Source of the DNA: Cohnella cholangitidis
Lineage (GTDB): Bacteria; Bacillota; Bacilli; Paenibacillales; Paenibacillaceae
DNA length: 64,000 bases
Direction of reading: 5' to 3'
NCBI RefSeq assembly: GCF_014107495.1
Contig: NZ_CP041969.1
Location: 3,335,501 to 3,399,500, forward strand
The notes under the pieces are model-generated. The model ran no database searches, was not told the DNA's origin, and worked only from the letters and a program-made list of their open reading frames with translations. Numbering within the stretch: the first letter of the stretch is position 1; the number at the start of each line of letters is the position of its first letter. Positions 36,282-45,508 of this stretch are shown piece after piece. A program made the position numbers and the translations under genes.

Positions 36282-36710
36282 ATGGAATGGAATTACTACA
36301 ATACATTCATTACGGTTTCGAAAGATTGTCCGGCAGAGAGAGGCATGGTCCCCCCGGAGAAGAAAAACGGCAAGACGAAACCGGGGATCGAATACGAATT
36401 AGTCTTTAATCATCCGTATGCCTATACGCAGGAAGATGTGCTGTTCGAGACTCATTTGCGGCACAAGGAAGTTCCCGAGGAGGAGTTATCCGTCCGGCGG
36501 GATGACATTCGCAGCGCCTTTTTCTCTAAATCGATGGCATGCATGAGGGCTTCCATGTTGCCAAAGAAATACGGATGGGGACTGCACTTTAACGCGGAAG
36601 GCAAGGTTGCTCTTATCGCGAGAGAGTCGGCGGAATACGATCATTACGCGAATGGCGGCGAAGAGGGGATAAAGGTAGTCGCCGCTATGCGGAATAGTAA
36701 GGAAAAGTAA
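36282..36710 (+). CDS. DUF6157 family protein
   Basis: The 142-residue cytoplasmic protein contains the family features 'YYNTFITVSKDCP', 'YELVFNHPYAYTQEDVLFETHLR' and 'ACMRASMLPKKYGWGLHFNAEGKVAL'. Members are widespread in soil bacteria and have no assigned function. GGAGG precedes ATG 36282. It is divergent from the DUF7948 gene. Confidence 0.85.
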   Translation: MEWNYYNTFITVSKDCPAERGMVPPEKKNGKTKPGIEYELVFNHPYAYTQEDVLFETHLRHKEVPEEELSVRRDDIRSAFFSKSMACMRASMLPKKYGWGLHFNAEGKVALIARESAEYDHYANGGEEGIKVVAAMRNSKEK

Positions 36711-36738
36711 CGTACATCAGCTGTACGGCGCAAAAATG

Positions 36739-36784
36739 AAGGGTTGATTCAGCGGACGGCGTAAAGTCTACCGGATCAACCCTT
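36739..36784. terminator. Bidirectional terminator
   Basis: AAGGGTTGAT and ATCAACCCTT flank a 26-nt loop between convergent genes; the minus-strand tail is CATTTTTG and the plus-strand tail ATTTGTT. Confidence 0.65.
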
Positions 36785-36789
36785 ATTTG

Positions 36790-37497
36790 TTATCCCTTTA
36801 CGGTAGGTTCGGAGCCTTTCGCAAGGTTATTCGAAACCCAATCGGGAGCGTCCGATTTAGGCGTCTCAGATTCGGGAGCGCTCAGCTCGGGAGCGTCTAA
36901 CTCCGCTGCGGCCGATTGCCGGCTAAGACTGGCGTTCTTCAATCCCCGAGACACCAGAATGCACAATGACAGGAATACGGAATACAAGGCGACGTCAAAG
37001 ATGCTGGATACCAGATAGAGCGTTGCGCTAGGGTCTTCCATTCTAGTGATAACTCGAGTAAGCCCGCTGGTGACGAAGAATAAAATAATGAGCGGTGCGG
37101 CCAATCCGCTAATGAACCGTCCTTGCTTGAGAGTGGCGGGCAATCTTTGCATATATTGTCCCATCCGGTAATAGGTGGATGGAATTCCGTAGAAGTTGAA
37201 GAAAGGGATCATCATGCAAGCGAGCGACATGCCCGGCGTGCGGGAATAGAACGGAAACAAATCCCTCAAATCCACATGAACGCGATAAATCCAAATCAAG
37301 TAGATAACGAGCACGATGAAGTAGAGTACGGAGGCGCATATGCCGACAAACCCGTCCAGGGAGTAAGCGTAATCAACGTATAAGTTAACGTCGATAGCCA
37401 AAACGACGGTACACAACAGACTGATGGATACTAAGGCAACTAAGGCCCAGAGCAAAATTTTGAGCACGTTCGACAACACTTCGGAATAAAGCTTCAT
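36790..37497 (-). CDS. DUF4328 membrane protein
   Basis: The 235-residue product has about five membrane segments and the DUF4328 core 'IWIYRVHVDLRDLF..SRTPGMSLACMMIPFFNFY'. The C-terminal tail is an irregular Ala-Pro-Glu-Ser repeat ('DAPELSAPESETPKSDAPDW'), probably cytoplasmic and flexible. AGGAG lies 8 nt upstream of ATG 37497. It is cotranscribed with, and 15 nt after, the Lon/YlbL-like protease gene. Function is unknown. Confidence 0.83.
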   Translation of the reverse strand: MKLYSEVLSNVLKILLWALVALVSISLLCTVVLAIDVNLYVDYAYSLDGFVGICASVLYFIVLVIYLIWIYRVHVDLRDLFPFYSRTPGMSLACMMIPFFNFYGIPSTYYRMGQYMQRLPATLKQGRFISGLAAPLIILFFVTSGLTRVITRMEDPSATLYLVSSIFDVALYSVFLSLCILVSRGLKNASLSRQSAAAELDAPELSAPESETPKSDAPDWVSNNLAKGSEPTVKG

Positions 37498-37512
37498 TTA
37501 TAAATTCTCCTC

Positions 37513-38310
37513 TTAGGATGGATTCAGGTTTCTTAGAAAATCCAGCGCGTCTTCCATGGTATCCACGGGAACGACCTCAAGCCGCAAGCTCAGTTCCTTA
37601 GCCACTAATGCGGCTTCTTCTTCGTTGCTTATACCTTCGTAGTAGAACCGGTCCTTGTCCTTAGGAACGAAAAAATAGTCCGCTCCGGCCTGCTCGGCCG
37701 TCCGCAGCTTATCGCGTATCGCGCCGACGGATCCGACCGAATGATCGATCTCTATCGTTCCGGTTCCCGAGATGATATATCGTCCGTTAGCGGAGAAGTC
37801 CTCTTCGCGGGCTTCTTCCACAAGCCCGATGGCTAGCATAAGCCCTAATGAATCTCCGTAATAATCGGAGGTTTCTTCGATCAGGCCGTCTAGCCTCTGA
37901 TCGAATTCATCTTCGGTTACCGGGTTATCCGTTTCCTCATCGGCGGAAGTGATCGCGTTCATTATCGTCTCGTCGCGGGCTTCTTCGCCGATCTCCTCGT
38001 AGGAGTCGAAGCTATCCGCCGCGGAAGCGTCCGCGGGCACGAATTCCGCTTCGGGGAATGCCCGTTCGGTGGACCAACGCTCGAATAAATTACGAGTGAA
38101 GCCCTCGCGCACATAACAGAAATGAACGCTGCCGTTGACCCCGACATCCTGAACGGAAACAATCTCGCCGGGTGCGGAGAAAACGTAATAGCGAGGGAGG
38201 AAGCAGATAATCGCGGCGCTAACGGGGAGAAGGAGAAGCAGACTTACGATGATGATTTCGGGGCGAATCCGTCTTTTCGTTCGGTTAGCAATCAACTGCA
38301 CACAACCCAT
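37513..38310 (-). CDS. Membrane-anchored Lon-like (S16, YlbL/SepM-type) protease, short form
   Basis: The 265-residue product has one N-terminal membrane anchor (about 18-40) followed by 'YYVFSAPGEIVSVQDV', as in YlbL/SepM. A C-terminal S16 domain has the Ser in 'GDSLGLMLAIGL' and the Lys in 'VGAIRDKLRTAEQAGADYFFVP', the expected Ser-Lys dyad. The stretch from about 90 to 145 is highly acidic, and no clear PDZ domain is present, whereas family members of about 340 residues have one. It should cleave surface or secreted peptides. ATG 38310 has only a weak ribosome site. Confidence 0.78.
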   Translation of the reverse strand: MGCVQLIANRTKRRIRPEIIIVSLLLLLPVSAAIICFLPRYYVFSAPGEIVSVQDVGVNGSVHFCYVREGFTRNLFERWSTERAFPEAEFVPADASAADSFDSYEEIGEEARDETIMNAITSADEETDNPVTEDEFDQRLDGLIEETSDYYGDSLGLMLAIGLVEEAREEDFSANGRYIISGTGTIEIDHSVGSVGAIRDKLRTAEQAGADYFFVPKDKDRFYYEGISNEEEAALVAKELSLRLEVVPVDTMEDALDFLRNLNPS

Positions 38311-38485
38311 TCTTGTAAAAATGTCCCATCGTTATCAATAATTCGACGATAATCTATTAATTCCTTCGAGCTCTGCCTTGCCCGTTCGACAAATTTTACA
38401 CAAGACGCGCCTATGGATGATTCAGAGTTAAATATTTCCTATTAGAGTTAATCTAAGTACGGTTGACTCTATAGGAGGAATACGC

Positions 38486-40663
38486 GTGATCGATAGAGAG
38501 AAATGGAATTGGAAAGTTTGGTTATCGGGGTTTCGCACGATTCAGAATCAATTTTTGATGATATTCTTGTCCGCTATTCTCGTTATCCTGATCGCGATGA
38601 CGGCCGTAAGCTATTCTTTCTCCCGTCAACTAGTTAAGGATGGCGCGGAGGAAAAGCTGCAAAGCCAAACGCATCGGTACGTGAACGAGATCGGAAACAA
38701 GCTGCTCGCTTCGATCTTTACTCCGCAGACATTAGCCCCGGTCGTGGAGGCTCACGGCACGCTAGGCGGCGGTGTTTCTTACGGGGAGCCTTACATAGAC
38801 GGGACGACGGGGACGGCGATGGTTAAAGCGTCCGTTCCTTATTATGATGAACAGCAGGCTCTTCTTGGATATGCGACGCAAAACATTAGCTTGGATAGCA
38901 TACAGCAGTTGGTCGGAGGCATCTCGGTCGGCAGGAACGGTTCGGCTTTCTTGATCGATAAGAACGGTTTGGTGCTGGCGGACAAAGATTACGTCAAAAT
39001 AATGAAGGATAACCTGACGAAGGATTCTAATGCATCTTTGGCCCGGTTAACCGAGATCATGCTGGAGGGGTCCGCAGTTGAGGCAAACGCGGAGCCGAAC
39101 TCCGCTGAAGAAAGCGTGCCGAGCGAGAGCGCGGACGACCAGAGCGCAGCGGATTCGGAAGCCGGCGAGACAGCGGAAGATACGGAGAGCGAGCTGAGCG
39201 ATCTCGGCTTGGAGATCGATCTAGATTCGGAGGACGCGGATAGCGCCGCGGAGCTGGACGATCTTGGGCTGGAGATCGACTTGGGTTCGGGCGAAGAAGG
39301 CGAAGATAATCCCATTTCCGAGGATGCTCCTATCATAGATCCCGGTGCTGACGCAATACCGTCAATAGAGCTGACGGAAGGAATGGGCACCTACGAGAAA
39401 ACCGGCCGAACGATACGCGTCTATTATGTCACGGTTCCGGATACGGGCTGGGTGCTGGCGCTGTCGATTCCCGAGAGCGAGCTGTACGGACCGCTTTTTA
39501 AGCTATTCGAACCGATGATTCTTCTTATTGTTGCAGCCTGTGCCCTTGTCGCGCTATGCGCTCACCTCTATAGCCGATACATCCTTAAGAACATCCGGGA
39601 TATTAACCGGCTGGCCATCGCGATGTCGGAGGGCGATTTTACGAAAAGGACGCAATTGCGTTCGGGCAATGAGCTGCAGAGCCTAGGGAATAGCTTTAAC
39701 CGGACGTTGGACGGACTGTGCGATACGATGGACGAGATGTCGCGATTCTCGATCGAATTGTCGTCCCATGCGAACCAAATGAAGCTCGGCACGGAGGAGA
39801 CGACCCGCGCGGCGGAAGAGATCGCGAGCTCCGTGCAGAACATGTCCGCGGGCGCGGAGCACGGGGCAGGCATTATTCTGGGCTTCAAGGAAGTGGCGCA
39901 GGAGGTTCTGGGCCAGGTTAAAGAGATTAACGCGAGCACGGAACATATGACGGATGTAGCGGAGAAGGCACGCAAAGCTTCGGAGGGCGGCATTAAATCT
40001 TTATCGCACGTCATTCGTCAGATGGACGCCATTTATCAATCCGTACAAGCGTCTTCGGGAGACGTCATGAAGCTGAAGCAGCATTCGAACGCGATCGACG
40101 AAATCGTGGCGTTCATTACTTCCATCGCCTCGCAGACTAGCCTTCTCTCGTTGAACGCGGCGATCGAAGCGGCTAGGGCGGGCGAAGCGGGCAAGGGGTT
40201 CTCGGTCGTATCGATGGAAATACGCAAGCTGGCGGATCAATCCGGCAATGCGGCCGGAGAGATCGGCGTGCTGCTTGCCGAAGTTCAAACGGCGATTACC
40301 CAAGCGGCGCGCACGATGGAAGAAGGAACGGGCGCTGCGGAAGAGGGATTGGAGTTGGCGCGGCAAGCGGAAAAATCTTTCGGCGCTATCGGGAGCAGCA
40401 TCGAGAAGGTTACGCAGCAAGCAACCCGCGTCTACGGTTCCGTTCGGCGGATCGAGGAGCGCGCCGGCCGCATGAATTCGTCCGTGAAGGAAATGCTGAT
40501 GATCGCATCCAAGAACGCGAACGATTCCGGTACGATCGCCGCGGCGGCGGAGCAGCAAAACGCTTCCATGCAGCAGGTAGCCGCGTCTGCCGCTCTGTTG
40601 GCCGACTTATCCCAGCAACTGAAAGCAAAAGTGCAGCCCTTTAGGAAAAGGGCTGCACGGTAA
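38486..40663 (+). CDS. Membrane methyl-accepting chemotaxis protein with dCACHE-like sensor
   Basis: The 725-residue receptor has membrane segments at about 22-45 and 345-368, an extracellular CACHE-type sensor between them ('[25 protein letters not shown]' region and '[17 protein letters not shown]'), HAMP (about 370-420) and a signalling domain with the tip '[20 protein letters not shown]'. Residues about 195-290 are an unusual Asp/Glu/Ser-rich insertion with a repeated 'DLGLEIDL' block. It starts at GTG 38486 behind AGGAGG. It should sense small ligands and control CheA. It is alone in its unit. Confidence 0.9.
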   Translation: MIDREKWNWKVWLSGFRTIQNQFLMIFLSAILVILIAMTAVSYSFSRQLVKDGAEEKLQSQTHRYVNEIGNKLLASIFTPQTLAPVVEAHGTLGGGVSYGEPYIDGTTGTAMVKASVPYYDEQQALLGYATQNISLDSIQQLVGGISVGRNGSAFLIDKNGLVLADKDYVKIMKDNLTKDSNASLARLTEIMLEGSAVEANAEPNSAEESVPSESADDQSAADSEAGETAEDTESELSDLGLEIDLDSEDADSAAELDDLGLEIDLGSGEEGEDNPISEDAPIIDPGADAIPSIELTEGMGTYEKTGRTIRVYYVTVPDTGWVLALSIPESELYGPLFKLFEPMILLIVAACALVALCAHLYSRYILKNIRDINRLAIAMSEGDFTKRTQLRSGNELQSLGNSFNRTLDGLCDTMDEMSRFSIELSSHANQMKLGTEETTRAAEEIASSVQNMSAGAEHGAGIILGFKEVAQEVLGQVKEINASTEHMTDVAEKARKASEGGIKSLSHVIRQMDAIYQSVQASSGDVMKLKQHSNAIDEIVAFITSIASQTSLLSLNAAIEAARAGEAGKGFSVVSMEIRKLADQSGNAAGEIGVLLAEVQTAITQAARTMEEGTGAAEEGLELARQAEKSFGAIGSSIEKVTQQATRVYGSVRRIEERAGRMNSSVKEMLMIASKNANDSGTIAAAAEQQNASMQQVAASAALLADLSQQLKAKVQPFRKRAAR
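40631..40658 (-). terminator. Terminator of the GntR operon, inside the 3' end of the chemoreceptor gene
   Basis: GTGCAGCCCTTT and AAAGGGCTGCAC form a 12-bp stem with a 4-nt loop; on the minus strand TTTTGCTTTC follows. It overlaps the last codons of the convergent chemoreceptor gene. Confidence 0.75.
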
Positions 40664-40668
40664 GTCTT

Positions 40669-41382
40669 CTATACGTCATAGTTGACGATATATTTTTGAG
40701 TTTCCGTATTGTAATAGCCTTCGCTGAATTCGATCAATTCTCCGGTATCGTCATAGGAATATCGGGTTCGCATGAGCAGGGGAGTCTTCTCATCGACGTT
40801 CAGCAGGCTCTCCACGGAGGGCGGAGCAACGGCGACGGAGAACTGGTCCCGGAACTTGGCGAGCGAAATTTGCCGTTCGTCCAACATGCCGTATAAGGAT
40901 TGAGCGTCCAGGTCGACGAGCTCCAGATCGCCTCTCCGCATCGTTAAATAATGCGTGTAATGGATATATGGCGCATCGTTAAGCAGATAGAGTCGTTCGA
41001 TGCGAAGGCATCGTTCTCCGAATAACGCGTACAGCTCCGTTCCTTCTTCGTGACGAACCGCTTCGGTATGGAGCAATCGCTTCTGGATCCGATGGCCTTC
41101 CTCGACCAAAATTTCCGTGAATCGTTTCGAGGTCGACAGCTTGGAGGAGGAAGTATTGCGAACGACCTTCGTGCCTTTGCCGCTGCTCGTTTCCAGATAG
41201 CCCTCTTGAACGAGCTCCTTGATCGCGTTGCGAACCGTAATTTTGCTAACCTCGAACTCCGTTTCCAATTGGGGCTCGGAAGGAATGTTGGTCTCAATGG
41301 GATACGCACCGTGAAGGATTCGATCCTTTATTATACTTTTGATTTGCAAATATAAAGGTCTCTTATTACGGTTCAAGCCCAT
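40669..41382 (-). CDS. GntR/HutC family regulator with UTRA ligand domain
   Basis: The 237-residue product has a winged helix-turn-helix (residues about 8-75, 'SEPQLETEFEVSKITVRNAIKELVQEGYLE') and a C-terminal UTRA domain that binds a sugar or sugar-acid effector. It is the last gene of the amino-sugar-acid operon, 10 nt after the kinase gene, and probably represses that operon. A perfect TATAACGTTATA palindrome in the operon's promoter region (45444-45455) is the best operator candidate. Confidence 0.9.
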   Translation of the reverse strand: MGLNRNKRPLYLQIKSIIKDRILHGAYPIETNIPSEPQLETEFEVSKITVRNAIKELVQEGYLETSSGKGTKVVRNTSSSKLSTSKRFTEILVEEGHRIQKRLLHTEAVRHEEGTELYALFGERCLRIERLYLLNDAPYIHYTHYLTMRRGDLELVDLDAQSLYGMLDERQISLAKFRDQFSVAVAPPSVESLLNVDEKTPLLMRTRYSYDDTGELIEFSEGYYNTETQKYIVNYDV

Positions 41383-41392
41383 TCAGAATTCC

Positions 41393-42409
41393 CTACCTTT
41401 CCACATCGCCTACCGCTTCCGTCATCGCGCGGAGGACCTCGCTCTCGGAGGACATCGGCGTGTCGCCTGCGATCGTATGCGCCAGCATACCCGCGGCGGC
41501 AGCGAACTCGACGGTCTTCCCGGGCGAGAACCCGCTAAGCTCCCCATGCACGATTCCGCTCGTATAGGCATCTCCTGCACCTATTCTATCATAGACGGAG
41601 AAGGTAAGTTTCTTGGAATACGAGAAGTTTTGATTCTTATAAATAAAGCCTTGCAGGGAATGCGTGTTATCGCCGTTAATCGAGCGGTGAGTACCGGCCG
41701 CAACCCGGATACCGTATTGCGCCGCGACCTCCGGTATTAGTTCGGCGAGCTGCTCCGAACGGGTTTCTTTATCGGTGTGCATCCCCAAGATGAAGATGGC
41801 ATCCTTCTCGTTCATCATGACGATATCCGCCAGGCGAAGCATGTCCTCGTAATGCGGCTTCGCCTTCTCGTAGCCGTCCGCTCCCCAGAGCGACGGACGG
41901 TAATTGCAGTCGAACACAACGGTTCCTCCGCGCGCTTTGACCGCTTTCGCCAAGCTTTTCATATGATCGCGGACGGAATCGTTCATGGCGAGCGTAATTC
42001 CGCAAAAGTGAACGACATCGGCTTCCTCGGCTATGGCCTCATAATCGTACGTGCCTTCCGGCGCGGTATTGAAGCTGCTCTCTAACCGGTTGGAATAGGT
42101 AACCCGGCTAGGCCGCGCGCCAAAGCCGTTTTCCAGGAAATACATCCCGATATATTGTCCGCCCCGCATCATAAACGTAGTCGTCAGGCCTAATTTGCGA
42201 AGATAAGCCATAGCGGCATCCCCCACGGAATTCATCGGCAGAGTGGTTACTAGATAACCTGTATGACCGAAACGCGCTAACGCCGATCCTACGTTAACTC
42301 CCGTTCCCGAGAAGGAAAAGTTCAGGCTGCCGGCTTGAGAGAGAAGATCGTAGCCGGGCACCTGCAAGCGCATCATGACCTCGCCGAAGACCGCGATCCG
42401 TTTAGCCAT
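41393..42409 (-). CDS. PfkB-family sugar-acid kinase (2-keto-3-deoxygluconate kinase type)
   Basis: The roughly 338-residue ribokinase-fold kinase has the N-terminal 'VFGEVMMRLQVPG', the sugar-binding glycine motif 'GTGVNVGSALARFG' and the C-terminal catalytic 'DRIGAGDAYTSGIVHG'. It resembles KdgK, which phosphorylates 2-keto-3-deoxygluconate. In this operon it could phosphorylate the sugar acid before DgaE or the keto-deoxy product after it, replacing the PTS used in Salmonella. I take ATG 42409; the open frame adds three residues. It overlaps the aldolase gene by 8 nt. Confidence 0.87.
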   Translation of the reverse strand: MAKRIAVFGEVMMRLQVPGYDLLSQAGSLNFSFSGTGVNVGSALARFGHTGYLVTTLPMNSVGDAAMAYLRKLGLTTTFMMRGGQYIGMYFLENGFGARPSRVTYSNRLESSFNTAPEGTYDYEAIAEEADVVHFCGITLAMNDSVRDHMKSLAKAVKARGGTVVFDCNYRPSLWGADGYEKAKPHYEDMLRLADIVMMNEKDAIFILGMHTDKETRSEQLAELIPEVAAQYGIRVAAGTHRSINGDNTHSLQGFIYKNQNFSYSKKLTFSVYDRIGAGDAYTSGIVHGELSGFSPGKTVEFAAAAGMLAHTIAGDTPMSSESEVLRAMTEAVGDVER

Positions 42410-43157
42410 GATGATCAACCAATCTTTTCACGACGTCAAGCAATTTGCGAACGTCTTCGACCTTCGTTTTGCCCGTTGCTTTGTCGATAATCGACGAATA
42501 GACGTGAGGAATGACCTGCGGTACGTTCGCCTCAAGGGCGATACGAAGAATGGCTTCGAAATTGTCCATGTCGATGCCGCCCGTAGGCTCGAGCGCGAAG
42601 CCTTCTTCGCCGCACGCTTGCGCGACGGCGCGCAATTCGTCCTCGCGGCTTAATCCGTTCATCGGGAAGTATTTCAACGCTTGGCCGCCCATATCGCGAA
42701 CGAGCGCGATCGCCGATTTCACGGGTACGATCGCTTGCTCGCCATGCGCCGCGCTTACGGGACCCGTCGAGATATTCACGTAACCGACTTGGCCGGTCGG
42801 GGATACTAAGCTGTTAATCCAGCTAGATTGTCCGCCAAGATTCGCGCGGGTTGCTCCGACGGCAGGAAACACTTGATTGATATGGCTTCCCGGGTAGTAT
42901 TTCGCGATCTCGGCGACGACGGCCGCCTGGCGATTATCGCCCGCGCCCAATCCGATCGACACCGCGTCGTCGATTTCTTTGCCGTAGGCTTTCATGGCGG
43001 ATACCGCTTCTTCGACCGTCGGGTAATCTTTCGATAGAACGCCGACCAGTACGTAACCTTCCGCCGCTTCGAATACCTCCTTGGCATTCTCGATGCTGTT
43101 CGCTAACACGTTTAAGGCGACCCGGTTTTTATAAAAGCGTTTGTTCAAGTCCGTCAT
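42402..43157 (-). CDS. dgaF: DgaF-type 2-dehydro-3-deoxy-6-phosphogluconate aldolase
   Basis: The 251-residue protein matches the DgaF (KDGP aldolase) family: 'VLVGVLSKDYPTVEEAV', 'SIGLGAGDNRQAAVV', 'INQVFPAVGATRANL' and 'FALEPTGGIDMDNFE'. It cleaves 2-keto-3-deoxygluconate-6-phosphate to pyruvate and glyceraldehyde-3-phosphate. GGGAGG lies 8 nt upstream of ATG 43157, and it begins 1 nt after the dgaE stop codon. Pairing with DgaE supports the assignment. Confidence 0.9.
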   Translation of the reverse strand: MTDLNKRFYKNRVALNVLANSIENAKEVFEAAEGYVLVGVLSKDYPTVEEAVSAMKAYGKEIDDAVSIGLGAGDNRQAAVVAEIAKYYPGSHINQVFPAVGATRANLGGQSSWINSLVSPTGQVGYVNISTGPVSAAHGEQAIVPVKSAIALVRDMGGQALKYFPMNGLSREDELRAVAQACGEEGFALEPTGGIDMDNFEAILRIALEANVPQVIPHVYSSIIDKATGKTKVEDVRKLLDVVKRLVDHHG

Positions 43158-43158
43158 C

Positions 43159-44262
43159 TTAATGTCCTCCCGCTAGTTCACGTATTCTTGTTGCGATGAC
43201 TTGCATATCGTCGCCTTGCAGCGGACGAGGATCGATATCGAAATATCCTTGTCTGACTCCGTAATCGCGAGTATAGATCGCAATTTCGCCGTTCTGTAAT
43301 TCGGTAACGACTTGTTTGGCGGTCGTCCCCGATTTGGCGGCATCGATCTGAATGCGCGCCCGGAAGATCGCTCGTCCGGCTTCGTCCTGAACGATGCCGA
43401 CTTGTACGCCTTCCAGCTCGTTCAACGTCATTAGCGTCTGCAACGATTGCTTCTCTTTCTCGCTGTTGTCCGCTTTTACGATATATTCATCGAGCGCTTG
43501 AAGCAGCCCGAACGTCGTTTCCTTGCCCACCTTCATGCTGCGTCCGATTCCGTGCAATTGCACCTTGAGCCATTCGACGTAAGTTCTTTTGCCGCCCACG
43601 ATGCCGGACGTCGGACCTTCAATCGCCTTGGAACCGCTATAGATCGCGAGATCCGAGCATTTGACATACTTCTGGATGTCTTCTTCGGCAGCCGCGTCGA
43701 CGATGAGCGGCACTTGATTGCGCTGGGCAATCTCCCATGCCTCCTCGACGGAGATCATGTTTTTCTGTACCGCATGGTGCGACTTGACGTATAGAATGGC
43801 TGCCGTCTTGTCCGAGATCGCGTCTTCGATATGCTCGGCTTTACCCTCGTTCGCGTATCCCACTTCGAGGAGCTTCCCGCCCCCTAAGAATACCATCGTT
43901 TCCACCGGTGCTCCATATTGGACGTTATGGCCTTTTAGGATAATGATCTCGTTCTTGGCAATGGCCTCTTGGTGCAGGCGCACGCTTTTGCGGCGATCTC
44001 CTTGCGTTACGACTGCCGCAACGGAGAGCGCGATGCCGCTGGAAGCCGAATTTACGACTACCGCAGCCTCGGATCCTAGAATTCGCGCGATATAGTCGCC
44101 TGCTTTGTCCACTAAGTCCGCGATCTCCACGTAATTTTGCCCGCCGTGCTTCATGGCGTCCATAACCGTGTCGGTAGGAGCGGATACTCCTAATATGCTC
44201 ATTCGCCCGCTTGCGTTAATGACGCGTTTAAGTCCGTATTTAGCATTCAATGAATTCGCCAT
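43159..44262 (-). CDS. dgaE: DgaE-type D-glucosaminate-6-phosphate ammonia-lyase (PLP)
   Basis: The 367-residue PLP protein of the SelA-like fold has 'KRVINASGRMSILG', 'VNSASSGIALSVAAVV', 'VPLIVDAAAEEDI' (Asp189) and the PLP lysine in 'IYSGSKAIEGPTSG' (Lys212). DgaE deaminates and dehydrates D-glucosaminate-6-phosphate to 2-keto-3-deoxygluconate-6-phosphate. ATG 44262 with AAAGGAG 9 nt upstream is preferred to the ATG eight codons earlier. It overlaps the deacetylase gene by 23 nt and precedes dgaF, the standard pairing. Confidence 0.9.
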   Translation of the reverse strand: MANSLNAKYGLKRVINASGRMSILGVSAPTDTVMDAMKHGGQNYVEIADLVDKAGDYIARILGSEAAVVVNSASSGIALSVAAVVTQGDRRKSVRLHQEAIAKNEIIILKGHNVQYGAPVETMVFLGGGKLLEVGYANEGKAEHIEDAISDKTAAILYVKSHHAVQKNMISVEEAWEIAQRNQVPLIVDAAAEEDIQKYVKCSDLAIYSGSKAIEGPTSGIVGGKRTYVEWLKVQLHGIGRSMKVGKETTFGLLQALDEYIVKADNSEKEKQSLQTLMTLNELEGVQVGIVQDEAGRAIFRARIQIDAAKSGTTAKQVVTELQNGEIAIYTRDYGVRQGYFDIDPRPLQGDDMQVIATRIRELAGGH

Positions 44263-45340
44263 TTCGAACGACTCCTTTAGGTTCAATTCTGCTGTCGGCT
44301 ATGCGCTGTTTTCCTTCGGAGTCCAGCAGCACGATCCGTTCGTTTGTTACGGTAAATAAAGTTAAGTTCGCGGAATCGCCCGCTTGAATGCGGCCCAGCT
44401 CGGGTTTGCCCAGCCAATCGGCCGCGCGGGTAGTGACGGCCGCGATGACCTCGTCCAGAGAATAGCCCAAGTAAAGAAACTTGGAGAGGACATGCCCCAT
44501 GCTATATACGGGGCCGTTCAGCCGATTCCCGCGGTAGATGTCGGTGCTGATCGTACTCGGCCGGATACCGTGCCGTTTCGCGGCTTCGGCAACCTTGAAG
44601 GAAAAGCTTGCGGTGCCGTGCCCGACGTCGAGATGCACGCCTCGGGCAATCGCGTCTTGCAGCACTTGGAGAGGGTTGCCTTCGGCATCGAAAAGGTTGT
44701 TGCTTTTCCCGTTGAGGTAGTGCGTGATGATGTCCTTCTTCTCGAGAAGGGGGATCACCTCTTCGATGTCCGGAGGTCCGGAACCGATGTGAACCATTAA
44801 CGGCAACGAAGTTTGATTGGACAGCTCGCGAGCGCGGCGCAACGGCTCGATGCCGCTGTCGCGGACTACGCTTCTGCTTATGCGCGCTTTAAGTCCAACG
44901 ATGAAATCCCTGTGCTGCCTCGCGGCTTGAACGACTTTGTCGGCATCGATCCAATCCAGGTTGGATAATTCGTCGATTCTGGCTAAGCCTAATCTTGAAA
45001 TGTTGAGAAAAGCGAACACGTTGGTACGAGCGCGTAGGCGGCTTGCCGCCAAATCGTCGATTCGGTCCGCTCCGCAGCTTCCGGCGTCCACGATCGCGGT
45101 TACGCCCTGCTTGACGCCGATTTCGTCGATTTCATCGCCGTAGGGATCGAAATCGGGAAAGGCATGAACATGCATATCTATCCATCCGCTCGATACATAA
45201 GCGCCGGAGCAGTCGGTTATTCGGTCTCCCGTCCCGCGGCCGGCTTCGGCTACCTCGATAATTGTGCCCTGTTCGATGATGATATCGATAGCGTCGCCAT
45301 TGACGCGCTTTAGGTTTCTCAGAACAAATCGATCGTGCAT
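44240..45340 (-). CDS. Amidohydrolase/deacetylase-family metallohydrolase
   Basis: The 366-residue TIM-barrel enzyme has 'GWIDMHVHAFP' (metal His-x-His), the probable carboxylated lysine in 'VGLKARIS', 'LMVHIGSGP', 'ITHYLNGKSNN' and 'LDVGHGTASF'. It belongs to the amidohydrolase/deacetylase family commonly found beside DgaE/DgaF. As the first gene of the operon it probably removes an N-acyl group from an amino sugar acid before deamination; that substrate is inferred. ATG 45340 has AAGG at good spacing; the GTG three codons upstream does not. Confidence 0.87.
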   Translation of the reverse strand: MHDRFVLRNLKRVNGDAIDIIIEQGTIIEVAEAGRGTGDRITDCSGAYVSSGWIDMHVHAFPDFDPYGDEIDEIGVKQGVTAIVDAGSCGADRIDDLAASRLRARTNVFAFLNISRLGLARIDELSNLDWIDADKVVQAARQHRDFIVGLKARISRSVVRDSGIEPLRRARELSNQTSLPLMVHIGSGPPDIEEVIPLLEKKDIITHYLNGKSNNLFDAEGNPLQVLQDAIARGVHLDVGHGTASFSFKVAEAAKRHGIRPSTISTDIYRGNRLNGPVYSMGHVLSKFLYLGYSLDEVIAAVTTRAADWLGKPELGRIQAGDSANLTLFTVTNERIVLLDSEGKQRIADSRIEPKGVVRNGEFIEC

Positions 45341-45437
45341 GTCAGTCACCTTCTTCCGCGGCTAGAATGGAAATCATTAAATTGCGAGATTCGTATTGCT
45401 TTCCTCTGTAGGATTAGGATAGCATATAAATCACATA

Positions 45438-45460
45438 ATACAATATAACGTTATAATGTT
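45438..45460. promoter_or_regulatory. Palindromic operator candidate in the dga / GH20 divergent promoter
   Basis: TATAACGTTATA (45444-45455) is a perfect 12-bp palindrome in the 168-bp space between the divergent genes and overlaps a TATAAT (45452) facing the GH20 gene. HutC-type GntR repressors bind such AT-rich palindromes. Control of both directions is inferred. Confidence 0.5.
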
Positions 45461-45508
45461 TAATCGTCAAAAGTTGGAACTCATTCTCAGGTTGCAGGAG
45501 GAAGCGCG

